64,000 bases of DNA from Protula sp. h YS-2021 (GCA_949752745.1 OX457025.1:100551587-100615586), one strand, 5' to 3'. Shown: positions 11,314 through 23,905, counted from the stretch's first letter. A program made the numbers and translations. Notes: a model not told the origin generated them from the sequence alone.

Positions 11314-14135
11314 GTGAGTCCTCTGCCTGTCTGTAGGGTTGGCTGGGGCGGGGCAGGGCGGTCCGGGGGAGGGGGCTACCATCTTATTTTAGGAACGACC
11401 TGGCGGTCTCCTCAAATATCCATCTGAAGTATTCTCCTGTGGAACATATTTCCGCATTGCCACTCGACAGCTACTTTTTTCATGAAAGAGAAAACACTGG
11501 GTCGAAATAAATTCCCCCGAATCTTCCGTTTAAAAAATTTGGTCCACCTTTTCTGGTCCACTATTAAAAAGTGGGAGGCAGTGCGGGTTATGTATATAGC
11601 TACTTACCATTATCTTGTCCTTACCTGCCCTCCTCCCCCCTCCCCCTCAATTTTCTGTTTTTTTATCACTGTGTAATTAGTGAGGACATTCTTATATAAT
11701 TTTTGGCTAAGCTAAAAAATATTCAGATTTAGGTCTTCAGTGCATGAAAAATGTGGACGGATTGCACGTTTATTTAGACGCTTGTTTTGAGGGAGTAATT
11801 GTTTATTGGAAGTTTTGGATTAAATGATTACATGTTTCATAAATCGTTTCGGATCATCCGTTCCTACCGATAAACTGTTTGCTTCAAACCTGATTGAAGA
11901 CCCTGGACGAATGAAGAACAGATTCTATGCTGTTCCTACCTTCATGCATCAAAAACAGCAAATCATTGCTTTCAATCTGAAGCACACTCTTCAGCGCATC
12001 TGGACTGCGTCAGTCCCTGTACTTTGACCCACTTTTGATCCTGAAAACAGTTGCAATCTTCAGACAGATCACGCACGTGTTTAGGTTTACCTCTTTGCTT
12101 TTTCGTACAACAAACGGTTATGAACATGCATAAAAAAATCGAGCATTTGCAGAGAGATAACAATAACAATAATAACAATATAATAACAGTAGTAAGTATA
12201 AGGTGAACTGGCATCAGTCGGGGATTGCTGGCAATCTAAGAACTAGGAGGCAGAGACGCCTACGTGTTTCCTTCAGTCTTAGCGAACAAGCGAGACTATA
12301 TAATAACATAAAAATAACATAGCAGAATAAAAAAGTAACAAAAAAAAACAAACTAACGAACAAGCAAAAAAAAAAAAAAAAAAAGAAGAAGAAGAGGAAG
12401 AAGAAGAAAAAAAAACATAAACAGGCATTCATCGCGTATATACAGCACGGATCTTATTACGAAAAAAAATGATGTATTCATTTTTCAAACAGCTAAAGCA
12501 AGCTGGCAATCGCCGTGTGAGGTTACTATTCATTTCTCTCTCCCTCCTCTTCCTGCCCTAGATCCATCAATTGATTCATACTCGTGGTCGAGTCAGCGTT
12601 TTTTTTTACGAGTCAGCAGATTGCCTTAACGCTTCTCGTGATCAGCATTGAAGGGGGGGGGAGGAGGGGGGAGGGTTGGTTGTAGATGGGGGAGGGGCGG
12701 GTAATAGACGAGTTCTTGGCGGGGAGGGGGGGGGGGGGTCTTTGAGTGAGATCATTTCAGCTTTCGCAAGAAGTTCAACAGGCAAAGTAGCTACTTCAGG
12801 TGATTTTTTAAGTTGAAGCCCCCCCCCCCGCGCGCGCCCCTCCCCACCCTCCATTCCCCGCCCCCTTGACCAAAACCTGGATCTGCCGCTGATCCAAACT
12901 GATTAGATGTGACGTCGATAACACTCCCCCCTCCCCACACCCCCTCCCCCAAAGTCCCTCCTGAAGTTCAAGGCCAGCGTGTCATATGATATATCGCAAA
13001 ATACATCGCCCAATGCTCGGATAGCACAATGTGTCCGTCACGCCCCCCCCCCTCTCCCAGCCCCCGCCCGCCCTCTTCACACACCCTGTGTCACCCAGCA
13101 ATAATTTCTTTTTTTCGTGAAGGGGGGGGGAGGGGGGGGGGAGTCGGAAGGTTGGCAAGGGATTTGTCAATGACACCATTTCGGCCTGATGTATAGTGTG
13201 TGTTGTAATGATATGCTTCAGTCAAAATGTGACACGCTAAGTAAGGCGGGCCTAAGCAGCTTAGGCTCAGTCCCTCGGGGATGGGAATGGGAGGCGTGGG
13301 ACAGCGCTTTAAGTCACCCCCTTTTTTTTTTTGAAGCACATTTTGGGACTAAAACAAAGAAAAAGCACAAGATCTGTTCCTTTTTTTTGTTTTTGTTGTT
13401 GTTGTTTTTTTTTTTTTTTGTTTTTTTTTTTTGTTTTTTTTTTTTTTTGTTCCTCAAAGGTTGCATGTAAATAATCGAAAGATTTGCGAGCACCAGTCGG
13501 TGACGACACGTGATCACGTGATAGCGAGGCCATCTGTTGAATTAACTATGCAATGACATTCACCTCAAGTGACTACATTGTGTTTTATAATGAACTCCGA
13601 CGGACAGTCGCATTCTGAAAAGGTTTAGACAGGTGAAAGTCCTTTTTTTGGGCTTGAAATGATCACATTGATCGGGACAAATGTGTGTTGTTGTTTTTTT
13701 CGGTTTGGATATGTTACGTGATAATACACCAGGAAAATGATATGTGAAATGTAACGTAAAGCGACAACACTTCGCTTATTGTGTCGTCACCGTATTTGTC
13801 GTCACAGATCCGTTCACGACTTAGAGGGGTAAATGCTGTAATCGGATTTGGCTAATTCCGAGGTCAATAATATTTTCAATGTTGACCGGTACGCAAAAGT
13901 CGATGCTGGATGGATGTTACAGTGATTTGCAATGAAAGCTGGTTCAGTCCTGTAACGAAGCGTATGTCAGTATGAAGAAACTATTGACCAGTTACGAAAA
14001 TGTTGACACATATGTCAACATTTTCTCGCTGTCAAAAATGTTGACTCAAAATGTTGACTTAAAACAGCAGCTGCTATAATTGATGTGCGCATGATTTCCA
14101 GAACATTTGATGAGTGGGTGCGTTGATCGTTTCAG
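11314..14135 (+). other. NAV intron within the CH domain
   Basis: About 2.8 kb between two phase-compatible CH exons. It contains A/T homopolymers (12360-12410, 13380-13450), G/C-rich low-complexity tracts (12650-12960, 13045-13145) and, just before the next exon, a perfect short inverted repeat (13996-14025). No other coding exon was seen. Confidence 0.75.
13996..14025. repeat. Perfect 13-bp inverted repeat with 4-nt centre
   Basis: gaaaatgttgaca is followed by cata and then its exact reverse complement. Two more aaaatgttgact copies follow at about 14034-14058. It lies about 110 bp upstream of the acceptor of exon 14136 and could form a hairpin in the pre-mRNA. Function unknown. Confidence 0.85.
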
Positions 14136-14334
14136 AGCTTTGTGATGGGAACCTGAAGGCCATTCTCAGCCTCTTCTTCAGCCTGTCTCGTTACAAGCAG
14201 CAACAGAAACAGGGTCAAGGTCAGGCCGGGCAGCTGACAGCTGGCACGTACAGCTCGCCGCAGCTGTCCTCGACGCCCACGCACACGGACGTCAACGCCA
14301 ATGCGACGCTGTCACACCCAGACATGCTCTCCAG
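14136..14334 (+). CDS. NAV: Neuron navigator, end of CH domain plus linker (internal exon, 199 nt)
   Basis: After two bases completing a Glu codon it reads LCDGNLKAILSLFFSLSRYK and then QQQKQGQGQAGQ. 'GNLKAILxLFFSLSRYKQQQ' is the diagnostic last helix of the CH domain in NAV2/NAV3/UNC-53. The linker that follows is Gln, Ser and Thr rich (LTAGTYSSPQLSSTPTHTD, VNANATLSHPDML). The acceptor is cgtttcag at 14128-14135; the donor is ccag|gtgagt at 14335, leaving phase 2. The frame runs only one codon past the donor before a stop, which supports the boundary. The next exon should begin with one base, but I did not find an adjacent exon between here and 48 kb, so some linker exons are either missed or skipped. 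Confidence 0.92.
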
Positions 14335-14476
14335 GTGAGTCACTTCCGGGCATTTTGGTGACGTCATGGTGATGTCGTTTGCTGGTGTCGTGGTGTCGTG
14401 CACATCAGTATACGTGACGGCGTGAATCTGATCCAGTTCCAGGATTTCTCCTGTCATGACTGTGATGTGGTTTCTG

Positions 14477-14615
14477 GTTTGTGGTGACGTCATTATGATG
14501 TAGCTTCCGGTTTGTGGTGGCGTCATTATTATGTAGCTTCCGGTTTGTGGTGATGCCATTATGGTGTAGCTTCCGGTTTGTGGTGACGTCATTATGATGT
14601 AGCTTCCGGTCTGTG
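14477..14615. repeat. 33-bp tandem repeat, about 4 copies, ~140 bp downstream of a NAV donor
   Basis: Units contain tgtggtgacgtcattatgat followed by gtagcttccggtt. Looser related gtgatgtcg and gtggtgtcg pieces extend back toward the donor at 14335. Confidence 0.85.
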
Positions 14616-15689
14616 GTGTTGCAAATCTAATTGAAGCCTCCGGACTAATAAAATGTCACAGTACAAATGTAGCTTTCTATCTGCACCGTCCCAGCAAGCT
14701 CACTGCCCCTCCCACCCCACCCCCTAAAACACAAATAACAATAAAATACCTGGCGTTAAGTTAAATATTTCACCCTCATATTATTCTGTTGGAAAACAAG
14801 TAAATTTCTAGCTTCTGCTTTCAATTAAGTAATTTTCGAACCAAATTGGATTAAACAGTTAAACAGCGGAGTTGAATAAAGGTGTTCTACCAGGTATTCT
14901 ACCAGCATGTGCATTTTTTGTCCAGAATTAGGCGTGAAACGATTTCACTAGTTTTTTTTTAGGGGATTGTACGGGTGCATAATAGCCTATGCTTAAAACG
15001 TCACAATGACACCATGCGAACTCAGAGAGTGAACCAATACACGAGTCTGTTCATTGATGAAGTGATTGAAAAAAAAAGGAAAAAAAAAATGAAAAACAGA
15101 GACAAGCCTATCTTAAAAAGTCCTAACGACTATTTGGTGCCCGTAAAAGCTAATTCCGTTAGGACTTCGGTGCTGTGACTCACTCCCGTAATAACACCAG
15201 GCCTTGACGAATGGAAATTAGGTTTTGTTTTTGAAGAAGTGCCGTGCTTTCTGTGGAGGAATGTTGGACGTGAATGGGACGTTCTGGGCGGCTGTGTCCC
15301 CAAATGACAATATTTGCCCATTTTCCTGCACGCTTCCATCATGGTTTTTTTTTTTCACCGAATGACCATCAAGGCCCTCTTGATGCATTGCCCCCCCTCC
15401 CCTCACCCCCCCCCCCCCCACCCATTAAGGACCTTAGGCCAATGCATTCCTTGCCAACATGCACATTGTGAAAACGCAATCACGCGTTGCTAAGCGACGT
15501 GAATCTCGTCGTCATTCAGGAATTGACTGACTGATTAGTTTAGAAAATGCAATATCTTTTCTCATGGCTAAAGTCCCGATTTGGGCAGTGAAAAAGAAAG
15601 CTGGAGACTTAAAGAAAACAGTGAAATAAACTCTCTGTGACCGCCGCATTAAACAAGGAAAACATTATGGTCCCTTTGTGGGACGGCTA

Positions 15690-16135
15690 CAGCCCAAGCG
15701 GTGGTGGAGGGGGAGAGGTGAGGGGGGCGGTATCGGAAGGGGGGGGGGGAGAAGGACCTGCCGTGATGGATGGGTGCTGGGAAGGGAGGGACACGGTTAA
15801 CCGGGGGTACAGGGGAAGAGCAGAGGGAGGCGGTATCGGCGGGAAGGGGGGGTGCGGAGGAAGGAGTAGGACCTTCCATGATGGATCGGTTCTGGGAGGG
15901 GAGGGACAAGGTTACGCGGTGGTGGAGGGCAGGAGAGGCGGTATCGGGGGGGAGGCGGAGGAAGAGGCGGTATCGGGGAGCAGAACTTGCCATGATGGAT
16001 CGGTGCTGGGAGGGGAGGGACAGGGTAAGACGGTACGTGGTGGAGTGGAGGGGAGGAGAGGCGGTATCGGGGGGAGGGGGCGGAGGAGAGGGGTAGGACC
16101 TGCCGTAGTAGATCGGTGCTGGGGAGTGAGGGACA
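15690..16135. repeat. Complex G-rich tandem repeat
   Basis: Repeated pieces gaggcggtatcgg, gatggatcggtgctggga and gggagggaca occur in about five irregular units of 85-120 bp. Open frames on both strands are by-products. Confidence 0.8.
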
Positions 16136-16984
16136 CGGTTAAACGAGTAAAACTAGTAATTGGTAGAGATTCGAATTTGACGTTGTATCAACGGAACTCG
16201 TGTACGAGAACGTTGTGGATCTTGAATGAGGACCCCATGATGAAGTGGATGAACCCTGTTCAGTCGACGGGTAAAAACACATTCTAGTTTCAGATACAAA
16301 AGCAACAGGCGGTGATTAACGCATCAAGTTCTTATCGCGATGGAACCAAAATAATCCTCGCGCAAATTTTCTTATTTTTATCTATCAATTTGTCGTGCTA
16401 AAAGTAATAATAAGCATTATAAAAGCAGTGCAGCTGCAAGCATGTTTTTAACCCGCTTTTTCCTCAGATCCTTGTAAAACACTGGCGCCTTTGTATTCAC
16501 TTGATAAAGATTTCACTGATTCAACCCAGGTGCCGCGGAGGTTAATCAGAATTTAGCAAATCCTTGAATCACTACAATGTTTTGTCCTTAGTTGCAATGA
16601 TTTTGTCATCTTGGATGTGATTGCGCTGATCGCCACCATTTATGGCCACAAAATATGGGCGCAAATGAAAAGCGACGTAACAAGGACCGATGGCTTTTTT
16701 TTTCTCATTAGGCAAATGCCACCCACTATTATGACTTTTTTCGGATTATATTTTCTGGAAGGCCACTTAAGTTCAATGGTATATCACTAATTCTTTTGCG
16801 TAGCAGATACATGGTTTTTCAAATGTGATTGGAAATTGAATAAAAAGTTGAATGAGAATTTAGCTAAGCTTAGTTTGTTCAACAAAATGCTCGCTATTGA
16901 ATTTTCAGTCTTGACTCATTTTTGTCTGGAGTTCACCCTTTTGAGCTTTTTCATTTCCTCGTCAGATATCTGTCTCTTTTTTTT

Positions 16985-17240
16985 TTTATTCATCGGATAT
17001 CTGCCTCTCTGTTTCCTCGTCAGATATCTGTCTCTGTTTTTTTCGTCAAACATCTGTCTCTTTAAGGTCAAAAGGTCGTACCACATAGCTGAAACCCTGT
17101 GAACGTTATGCTCAGCTTTATCAGATTTCCGCGTCAGATATCTGTCTCTGTTTTTTTTTTTTTGTCAAATATCTGCCTCTTTAAGGTCGAAAGGTCGCAC
17201 TATATAGCTGCGACCCTTCGAACGTTATGCTCAACTTGAT
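16985..17240. repeat. Two-copy direct duplication, ~115 bp
   Basis: cgtcagatatctgtctctgt plus poly-T, then ctctttaaggtc, aaaggtcg and gaacgttatgctca occur twice in the same order with small differences. Further bare gatatctg copies lie just upstream. Confidence 0.8.
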
Positions 17241-17274
17241 ACGGTCTTCCTATACTCTACGGTGGCCGGACATG

Positions 17275-17345
17275 AGGTCAGTGACAAAAGGTCAGTGACA
17301 AAAGGTCCGTGACAAAAGGTCGACGGCAAAAGGTCGACAACAAAA
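17275..17345. repeat. 14-bp tandem repeat, about 5 copies
   Basis: Units are variants of ggtcagtgacaaaa (ggtccgtgacaaaa, ggtcgacggcaaaa). Confidence 0.85.
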
Positions 17346-17654
17346 GTGAAAATCGCGACAATAGATTGAGATTAATTTTCCACACAGTAGCTTACTTGTT
17401 CATATATGTTTATTAATTATTTTAAATTTGGAATAGGAAGCGGTTGTTCTATATGTGTACACTGCTCGTTCCTTTAACTTTGTCAGAAAATATTTTATTT
17501 TTCAAATAAATATACTTTGCTCTTACAATTCTGGGGCGGGGATTGTTTACAAAGACCCGGAACAACAGTGAACTGGGTACAAAACATATAGGGTTTTGGT
17601 ATTTAAACAGCGGTTAGTGCGTGACATTTTGGGGACTGGGCCGGAGGCTTATGT

Positions 17655-17937
17655 TCATTGTCCGGTGGGCAGTTGTCCGGTGCGTAGTTGTCCGGTGCGC
17701 AGTTGTCCGATGGGCAGTTGGCCGTTGGGCAGTTGCCCTGTGGGAAGTTGACCGCTGGGCAGTTGTCCGATGGGCAGTTGGCCGCTGGGCAGTTGGCCGC
17801 TGGGCAGTTGTCCGCTGGGCAGTTGTCCGATGGGCAGTTGTCCGCTGGGCAGTTGTCCGCTGGGCAGTTGTCCGATGGGCAGTTGTCCGCTGGGCAGTTG
17901 TCCGCTGGGCAGTTGTCCGATGGGCAGTTGTACTTCT
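17655..17937. repeat. Minisatellite, 15-bp unit, about 19 copies
   Basis: The unit is gggcagttgtccgct with an a/c variant near the end that alternates in short blocks. Since 15 is a multiple of 3, at least four frames remain open (GQLSA, NCPAD and similar pentapeptides). No gene is called. Confidence 0.93.
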
Positions 17938-18169
17938 CCAATGGAAAGTTGTTTACATTCACAAAACCACACAATTATAACAAAGGCAAGACGAACCAAA
18001 GAAAAATAAGAAACAAAGCAGAAATCGTGTGATTAGCCTTATCTACATATTTCAGAAATAAGCTGATAAATTTAACGAGGTCTAGCGATGGATACTGTGT
18101 CAGTCTTCAGAGAAACTGTGATCCGAGGGAAAAAATCCGTCCCTGTGACGTAGGCCTCAAAGGAAACAG

Positions 18170-18480
18170 TGTTGGAGGGGGGGGGGGGGGGTCACTTGGT
18201 ATGAAATGTGTTACCACGCGTGTCCTAAACACAAACACAAAAAAAAAAACGCGGAAAAAAGGGAATGTAATGTTGAGGCTAGACGCGGTCCGCGCTGAGT
18301 ATCAATTTAGTTTCCAAAAAAGGGGGATGGGGAAATTTTCATAAGGAATTTTATTCCGCGCTTTGGTGAAAAAGCGGGTATTATTTCAAATCAGCACTCT
18401 GCGTTTAGGGGTTGTTTTACAAAGTCAGGGGCAAGTACGGTAACCAGTTGGTACGTGAGTGCCCCCCCCCCCGCCCCCAA
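18170..18480 (-). repeat. Interspersed ~300-bp repeat, copy C (reverse orientation)
   Basis: Its reverse complement shows the same order as copy A: G run, cactcacgtaccaactggtt, accgcgtctagcctcaacat, acacatttcataccaagt and a C run. Copies A and C define both ends of the family. Confidence 0.68.
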
Positions 18481-18887
18481 AGAGGTAGCTAAGCCCCCAG
18501 TTTGCACACCTGGTAGATCTACCCCCCCCCCCCCCTTTTGTATTAAGCTTTTTATGTTCCACGAAGGTAAAATGTTACGCGAGTGATTGGAAATCTGGGT
18601 CCTAACGAAACATTCTCTGTGTAGATGATTGCAATTAGAGCGAAGTACAGTTCAGCAGGTGCGACAGGTGCATTTATTCACAGACACACCGGCCTTTTCG
18701 CAATTCAGAGCAGTGGTGCGGGAATTCCATGATTTGTTAACGATGCAGACGTGTTTTCATAAGTGAAACCAAATATTTTTTCAACATCATTCAACCGGTA
18801 ACAGAATTTGGAATATTTGGTTTTATTTATGGCCATTTCAATATTTCGTCTTAGATTTTGTTCAGATGTGACGCAGGGATATCCTGA

Positions 18888-19408
18888 CACTTTTCACCCG
18901 GACACTTTGAAATCGGACACTTTCCACCCGGACACTTTGAAATCGGACACTTTCCACCCGGACACTGTGAAATCGGACACTTTCCACCCGGGCACTTTGA
19001 AATCAGACACTTTCCACCCGGACACTTTGAAATCGGACACTTTCCACCCGGGCACTTTGGAATCGGACACTTTCCACCCGGACACTTTGAAATCGGACAC
19101 TTTCCACCCGGGCACTTTGAAATCGGACACTTTCCACACGGACACTTTGAAATCGGACACTTTCCACCCGGACACTGTGAAATCGGACACTTTCCACCCG
19201 GGCACTTTGAAATCAGACACTTTCCACCCGGACACTTTGAAATCGGACACTTTCCACCCGGGCACTTTGAAATCGGACACTTTCCACCCGGACACTTTGA
19301 AATCGGACACTTTCCACCCGGGCACTTTGAAATCGGACACTTTCCACCCGGACACTTTGAAATGGGACACTTTCCACCCGGACACTGTGAAATCTGACAC
19401 TTTCCAAC
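18888..19408. repeat. Minisatellite, 30-bp unit, about 17 copies
   Basis: The unit contains ggacactttgaaatcggac and actttccacccg. A cgg/ggg variant alternates, giving a 60-bp level. The period is a multiple of 3, so it is open on both strands (plus strand DTFHPDTLKS). Codon-scale openness is explained by the repeat. Confidence 0.94.
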
Positions 19409-19936
19409 CGCATTTTTTTCTAAGCGTTTTCAGGAGTGTCAAATTTTTATAAATTATTAGTTACATTATGTTTTTAATTACTTGAAATTGATATGCGGCT
19501 TTTCACAGAGATTACCACGGATATGTTTATTCATGTACCATAATGCGCGGTCCTCCGTTAATTATTCATGCACCATAAAAGACGGGAGGGGGGGGGGGGG
19601 TTCTCCGCTGTTCCCCCTGCCCCGCCCATCCAATGCGGCATCCAAATCCGCACCCTTGATTTGATTGTCTTGGACTAACAACAGATATGATTGATACAAA
19701 CAAATAAGCTATTAGGTTTTAATAGATTGTAAATAACCGGGATTGCGTGCAGTATACCATTAGGTTGGGGTGAGGTTGGGGGGGGGGGGGTGATAGTCAG
19801 CCAGGAGGGTGATGAGTGGATTTGCTAGTGTGGACATTTGAGTACTTTGAGATTATTTTTCCAGTGGATTCACGACTGAAATTGTATTGAACATTTGAGC
19901 AAAATATCATTGTAGGAAGCAATAATTATTATGTCT

Positions 19937-21175
19937 CCCCGACCAAGGGGAGACATATAGTGTTTGTACGTTCTGTGTGTGTGTATGTGTGTACGTGTGG
20001 AGAAATTCTAAACATCGAGTAGATTTTTTCGAGTTCGAGTACACTTTTTCGAGTTCGAGTACACTTTTTTTATCGAGTGCAGAAAAAAACTCAAGAGACT
20101 TATTCACTAATTCGGGATTTGATAATTTAATTTTATCGTGTGTTTCAGGTAACATCGTCTCTATCATTCCCACTTGGCATTGAAAATGCCAAATGGGGAT
20201 GGATTGCCTCGAATTCTTCACCTATTTTTCCTTTTTTTTCTCGCTTTTTTTAAATTTTTTTTCTTCTTCCGCCGAATCGGTTTCCAGACATCTCCTCCGA
20301 GACCACTGAAGCTAGACCAACCAAACTTGGCACATGTATGGAGGGTCATCTGAAGTGGTGCACCTGATAAAAATTTTCGACCTTGACCTTACTGGTCAAG
20401 GTCAAATCGCGAAAAAGGTCAAACGGTTTTCAGACAATTACTGCAAGACCGTTGAAGCTAGAAAAGCCAAACTGGGCATATATATAAAGGGCGATGTGAT
20501 ACAAAGCAACGAATAAAAATTTTTGACCTTGACCTTGACCATGACCTTGAAATCGCGAAAAACGTTATTTAAGAAAAACAATGAGTTATCTCGAAAACGA
20601 CCGAGACCACTGAAGCTAGACCAACCAAACTTGGTACATGTATGGAGGGTTATCGAAAGTGGTGCATCAGATAAATTTTTTTGACCTTGACCTTACTGTT
20701 CAAGGTCAAATCGCGAAAAAGGTCAATCGGTTGTCAGACAATTACTGCAAGGCCGTTGAAGTTAGAAAAGCCAAACTTGGCACATATATAAACAGCGATG
20801 TGATCTGAAGCAACCAATAAAAATTTTTGACCTTGACCTTGACCATGACCATGAAATCACGAAAAACGTTATTTAAGAAAAACAACGAGTTATCTCGAAA
20901 ACGGTAAGGGATAGAGCAATTCTGACCTCATTTTCGACCTCCACCCCCTATACGACGATACGTAAGGTATAACTTCCGGTGTCCTTGACCTCCAGGTCAC
21001 TTTCGAACCCCAAAACGGAAGTTGGCCTTTATCTGGAAAACGGTAAGAGATAGAGCAATTCTGACCTCATTTTCGACCTCTATCCCCTATACGACGATAC
21101 GTAAGTTATAACTTCCGGTGTCATTGACCTCCATGTCACTTTCGAGCCCAAAACCGGAAGTTGGCGGGGGATGTG
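19937..21175. repeat. Composite interspersed repeat rich in gaccttgacc
   Basis: It opens with an 11-bp inverted repeat (tatgtctcccc, 6-nt loop, ggggagacata). Next come two ~300-bp direct copies starting gagaccactgaagctagacc near 20299 and 20601, then two ~122-bp direct copies containing gatagagcaattctgacctc near 20910 and 21050. This resembles repeats common in molluscan genomes (from memory, not searched). No open frame of note. Confidence 0.75.
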
Positions 21176-21275
21176 CGTATGATTTTATTATCGCACTTCT
21201 CTATAATTCAGAAACGGCTACATATATATCATATTGCTGTTATCGTAGGTAAGCCCTTTTCTATGCTGTACTGAC

Positions 21276-21290
21276 TCGGAAATCTCTCTC

Positions 21291-21355
<65 letters not shown>

Positions 21356-21360
21356 CTCTC

Positions 21361-21402
<42 letters not shown>
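21276..21402. repeat. (CT)n microsatellite with ctat interruptions
   Basis: About 125 bp of CT dinucleotide with a few tat interruptions. Confidence 0.95.
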
Positions 21403-21405
<3 letters not shown>

Positions 21406-21603
21406 AACGTGATTATGAAGTTTCACAATGTTATCATATCGTTTACGATCCCAAGCATTGAGGGAAATCAGAAAACACCTTTCCTCTCTTTATCTCAGTG
21501 TGACATTATTTATGGAGGCTTTTGGTACATTTCATCGACATTAATTGCCCAAATGCAACAAACATTGGATGGTGATGGTGGTTGTTAAGAGGGGGTGTGG
21601 GAG

Positions 21604-21803
21604 NNNNNNNNNNNNNNNNNNNNNNNNNNNNNNNNNNNNNNNNNNNNNNNNNNNNNNNNNNNNNNNNNNNNNNNNNNNNNNNNNNNNNNNNNNNNNNNNN
21701 NNNNNNNNNNNNNNNNNNNNNNNNNNNNNNNNNNNNNNNNNNNNNNNNNNNNNNNNNNNNNNNNNNNNNNNNNNNNNNNNNNNNNNNNNNNNNNNNNNNN
21801 NNN
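21604..21803. other. Assembly gap (200 N)
   Basis: Exactly 200 undetermined bases, so probably an arbitrary gap size. The open frames reported across it are meaningless. Confidence 0.99.
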
Positions 21804-21825
21804 GGGGGAAGGATTTTCATCTAGT

Positions 21826-21945
21826 CAAAACTGTACTCCATGTTTGGTTAAAGAGGTTGTATTATTCCAAAAGAAGCAGTCCACGTTTATGGGTCGCTTA
21901 AAAAGTCATGGGCACACATGGTAACTAGTGGGTACGTGAGTATCC
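21826..21945 (-). repeat. Interspersed ~300-bp repeat, copy D (partial, beside the gap)
   Basis: Its reverse complement starts ctcacgtacccactagttac and continues with the diverged left half of the family. The other half would fall in the gap, whose edges are G-rich like the family's homopolymers. This may explain why the assembly broke here. Confidence 0.5.
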
Positions 21946-23276
21946 ATGGGACATGTCACATCTGGAGAACTCGCTGTGATTGTTCGTGATTCCATCTGCT
22001 GTTTGCAATGCCGTGCGTGCTTTGTGACAGAGCGCGTTGTGGGCACGTCACCACACCTTTCTGCAAGGCATACATGAGCACACTGTGGGTGCATATTCCC
22101 TGCGTCCTTCTGTTAATGTTTCATACAGGGTGTTCAATTTGAAATTGCACTGTTTTCATTTAAGCTCCTAACAATAATAAAACCTCACCATACAAATAAT
22201 TTTAACAAATTTTGCGACTAGGTAGGGAGTATTTTGCTCAGTCTGCGACCCTTTTATTTTACCCTACTTCTGCAAGGTCGTGAGAATATTTTATAAATTT
22301 GATTACCAAAAGGTGTGAGAGCTTGAGTGGGACGTTGGTGATTGTGGCAGCTGATGTGAGGAGACTTCACTGTCTGGAACCGTTTGATTCTTTCTGATGC
22401 TGAGAATCAGCTCGCCACAGTGTCCTCTGACATCCCTGCTGTAACTCATGTAATCACTTGTTTAACATTGACGGTCGTCAATTGCAAGCCAAACAACAAT
22501 TGCAATGAGAAATGGGGTCAAGACCCACCCCCTGCCACCCCTATGCCCCCCTCCCCCAGCGACCCCACGCCCCGCCAAAGCCGCTGAGGCTGTTTTCTGG
22601 TTGTGTTTATTTTGCACACACCCGAGAGAGAGTGTATTGTGCATAAATACATGAAAAGACTGGCCTGCCAAGAGCCCATATTTCTGCACCGTAAAAGAAT
22701 ATCATCTTTAAAGTAATACTTCGCCGAAACGTAAACATGAACAAAAAATAAAAAAAGTCACATATACTGTAATATTATCCAGAGTTGCTCACGCATGATT
22801 TACCCCTTCCCCCCCTGCCCCCTCCCGCCCCCTCCCCCCTCCCGCCCCCTCCCCCCCAAAAAAAAATCACTGTACCTTACATCACTTTATCCGCAAATTA
22901 ATCATCCAATAACAGGAAATATTTTTAGCGGTGGAAGCGATCCTCATTGTACCAGTGCTGAGAGCGGCGTCGTAACATCAACAGTACATAGCCGCCTGAT
23001 CCGTCCGGAGAATCGGGATCGCATTCCTTTAGTTTTTGCTGGGAAGTCTGTTTTGTAGCAAATTGCAGCGATCCTTGATGATCTCTTCAAGCTTTATTTA
23101 TACTCCCCAAGGATGAAAAATTGCTGTGAAAATAGCAATAAAATGAGAAAAAAAGTTAGCAAAGCACTCAATTATTAATCCTAAATTGTATTTTTTGGCA
23201 AAAGAAAATAACAGCATAAGCAGTGTGGAAAATTCGGTATCGTTCACGGTTGGCCCGTCCGCCAGAAAGAAAGGGC

Positions 23277-23905
23277 GGACTTTACAAAGAGCCGGTCTGA
23301 TGTAGTGCCCGCCAGAGGGCGGACTGTACAAAGAACCGGTCTGATGTAGTGCCCGCCAGAGGGCGGACTGTACAAAGAACCGGTGTAATGGAGTGCCGCC
23401 AGAGGGCGGACTGAACAAAGAACCGGTCTTGATGTAGTGCCGCCAGAGGGCGGACTGTACAAAGAACCGGTCTGATGTAGTGCCCGCCAGAGGGCGGACT
23501 GTACAAAGAACCGGTGTAATCGAGTGCCCGCCAGAGGGCGGACTGTACAAAGAACCCGTCTGATGTAGTGCCCGCCAGAGGGCGGACTGTACAAAGAACC
23601 GGTGTAATCGAGTGCCCGCCAGAGGGCGGACTGTACAAAGAACCGGTCTGATGTAGTGCTGCCAGAGGGCGGACTGTACAAAGAACCGGTCTGATGTAGT
23701 GCCCGCCAGAGGGCGGACTGCACAAAGAACCGGTCTGATGTAGTGCCCGCCAGAGGGCGGACTGTACAAAAAAACCGGTCTGATGTAGTGCCCGCCAGAG
23801 GGCGGACTGTACAAATAGCCGGTCTAATGGAGTGCCGCCAGAGGGCGAACTGTGCAAAGAACCGGTGTAATGGAGGGCGGACTTCACAAAGAACCGGTCT
23901 AATGG
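23277..23905. repeat. Minisatellite, ~47-bp unit, 13 copies of a CTCF-like core
   Basis: Each unit has ccggtctgatgtagtgcc followed by gccagagggcggactgta and caaagaa. I counted 13 cagagggcg cores, most in the form ccgccagagggcgg. Units of 43-47 bp occur because gtaatcgag replaces tgatgtag and the ccc/cc count varies. The core fits the degenerate CTCF core motif C-C-R-S-Y-A-G-R-K-G-G-C-R as I remember it. Confidence 0.9.

Noticed and set aside
21506..21924. Open frames running through X residues
   Set aside because: They cross the 200-N gap.
22384..22587. 67-codon frame near 22.4 kb as a NAV linker exon
   Set aside because: Ends in low-complexity Pro-rich sequence, with no clear splice sites or family motif.
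23098..23887. Open frames of about 160-240 codons on the minus strand
   Set aside because: Translations of the 47-bp array; three overlapping frames share the same residues shifted.
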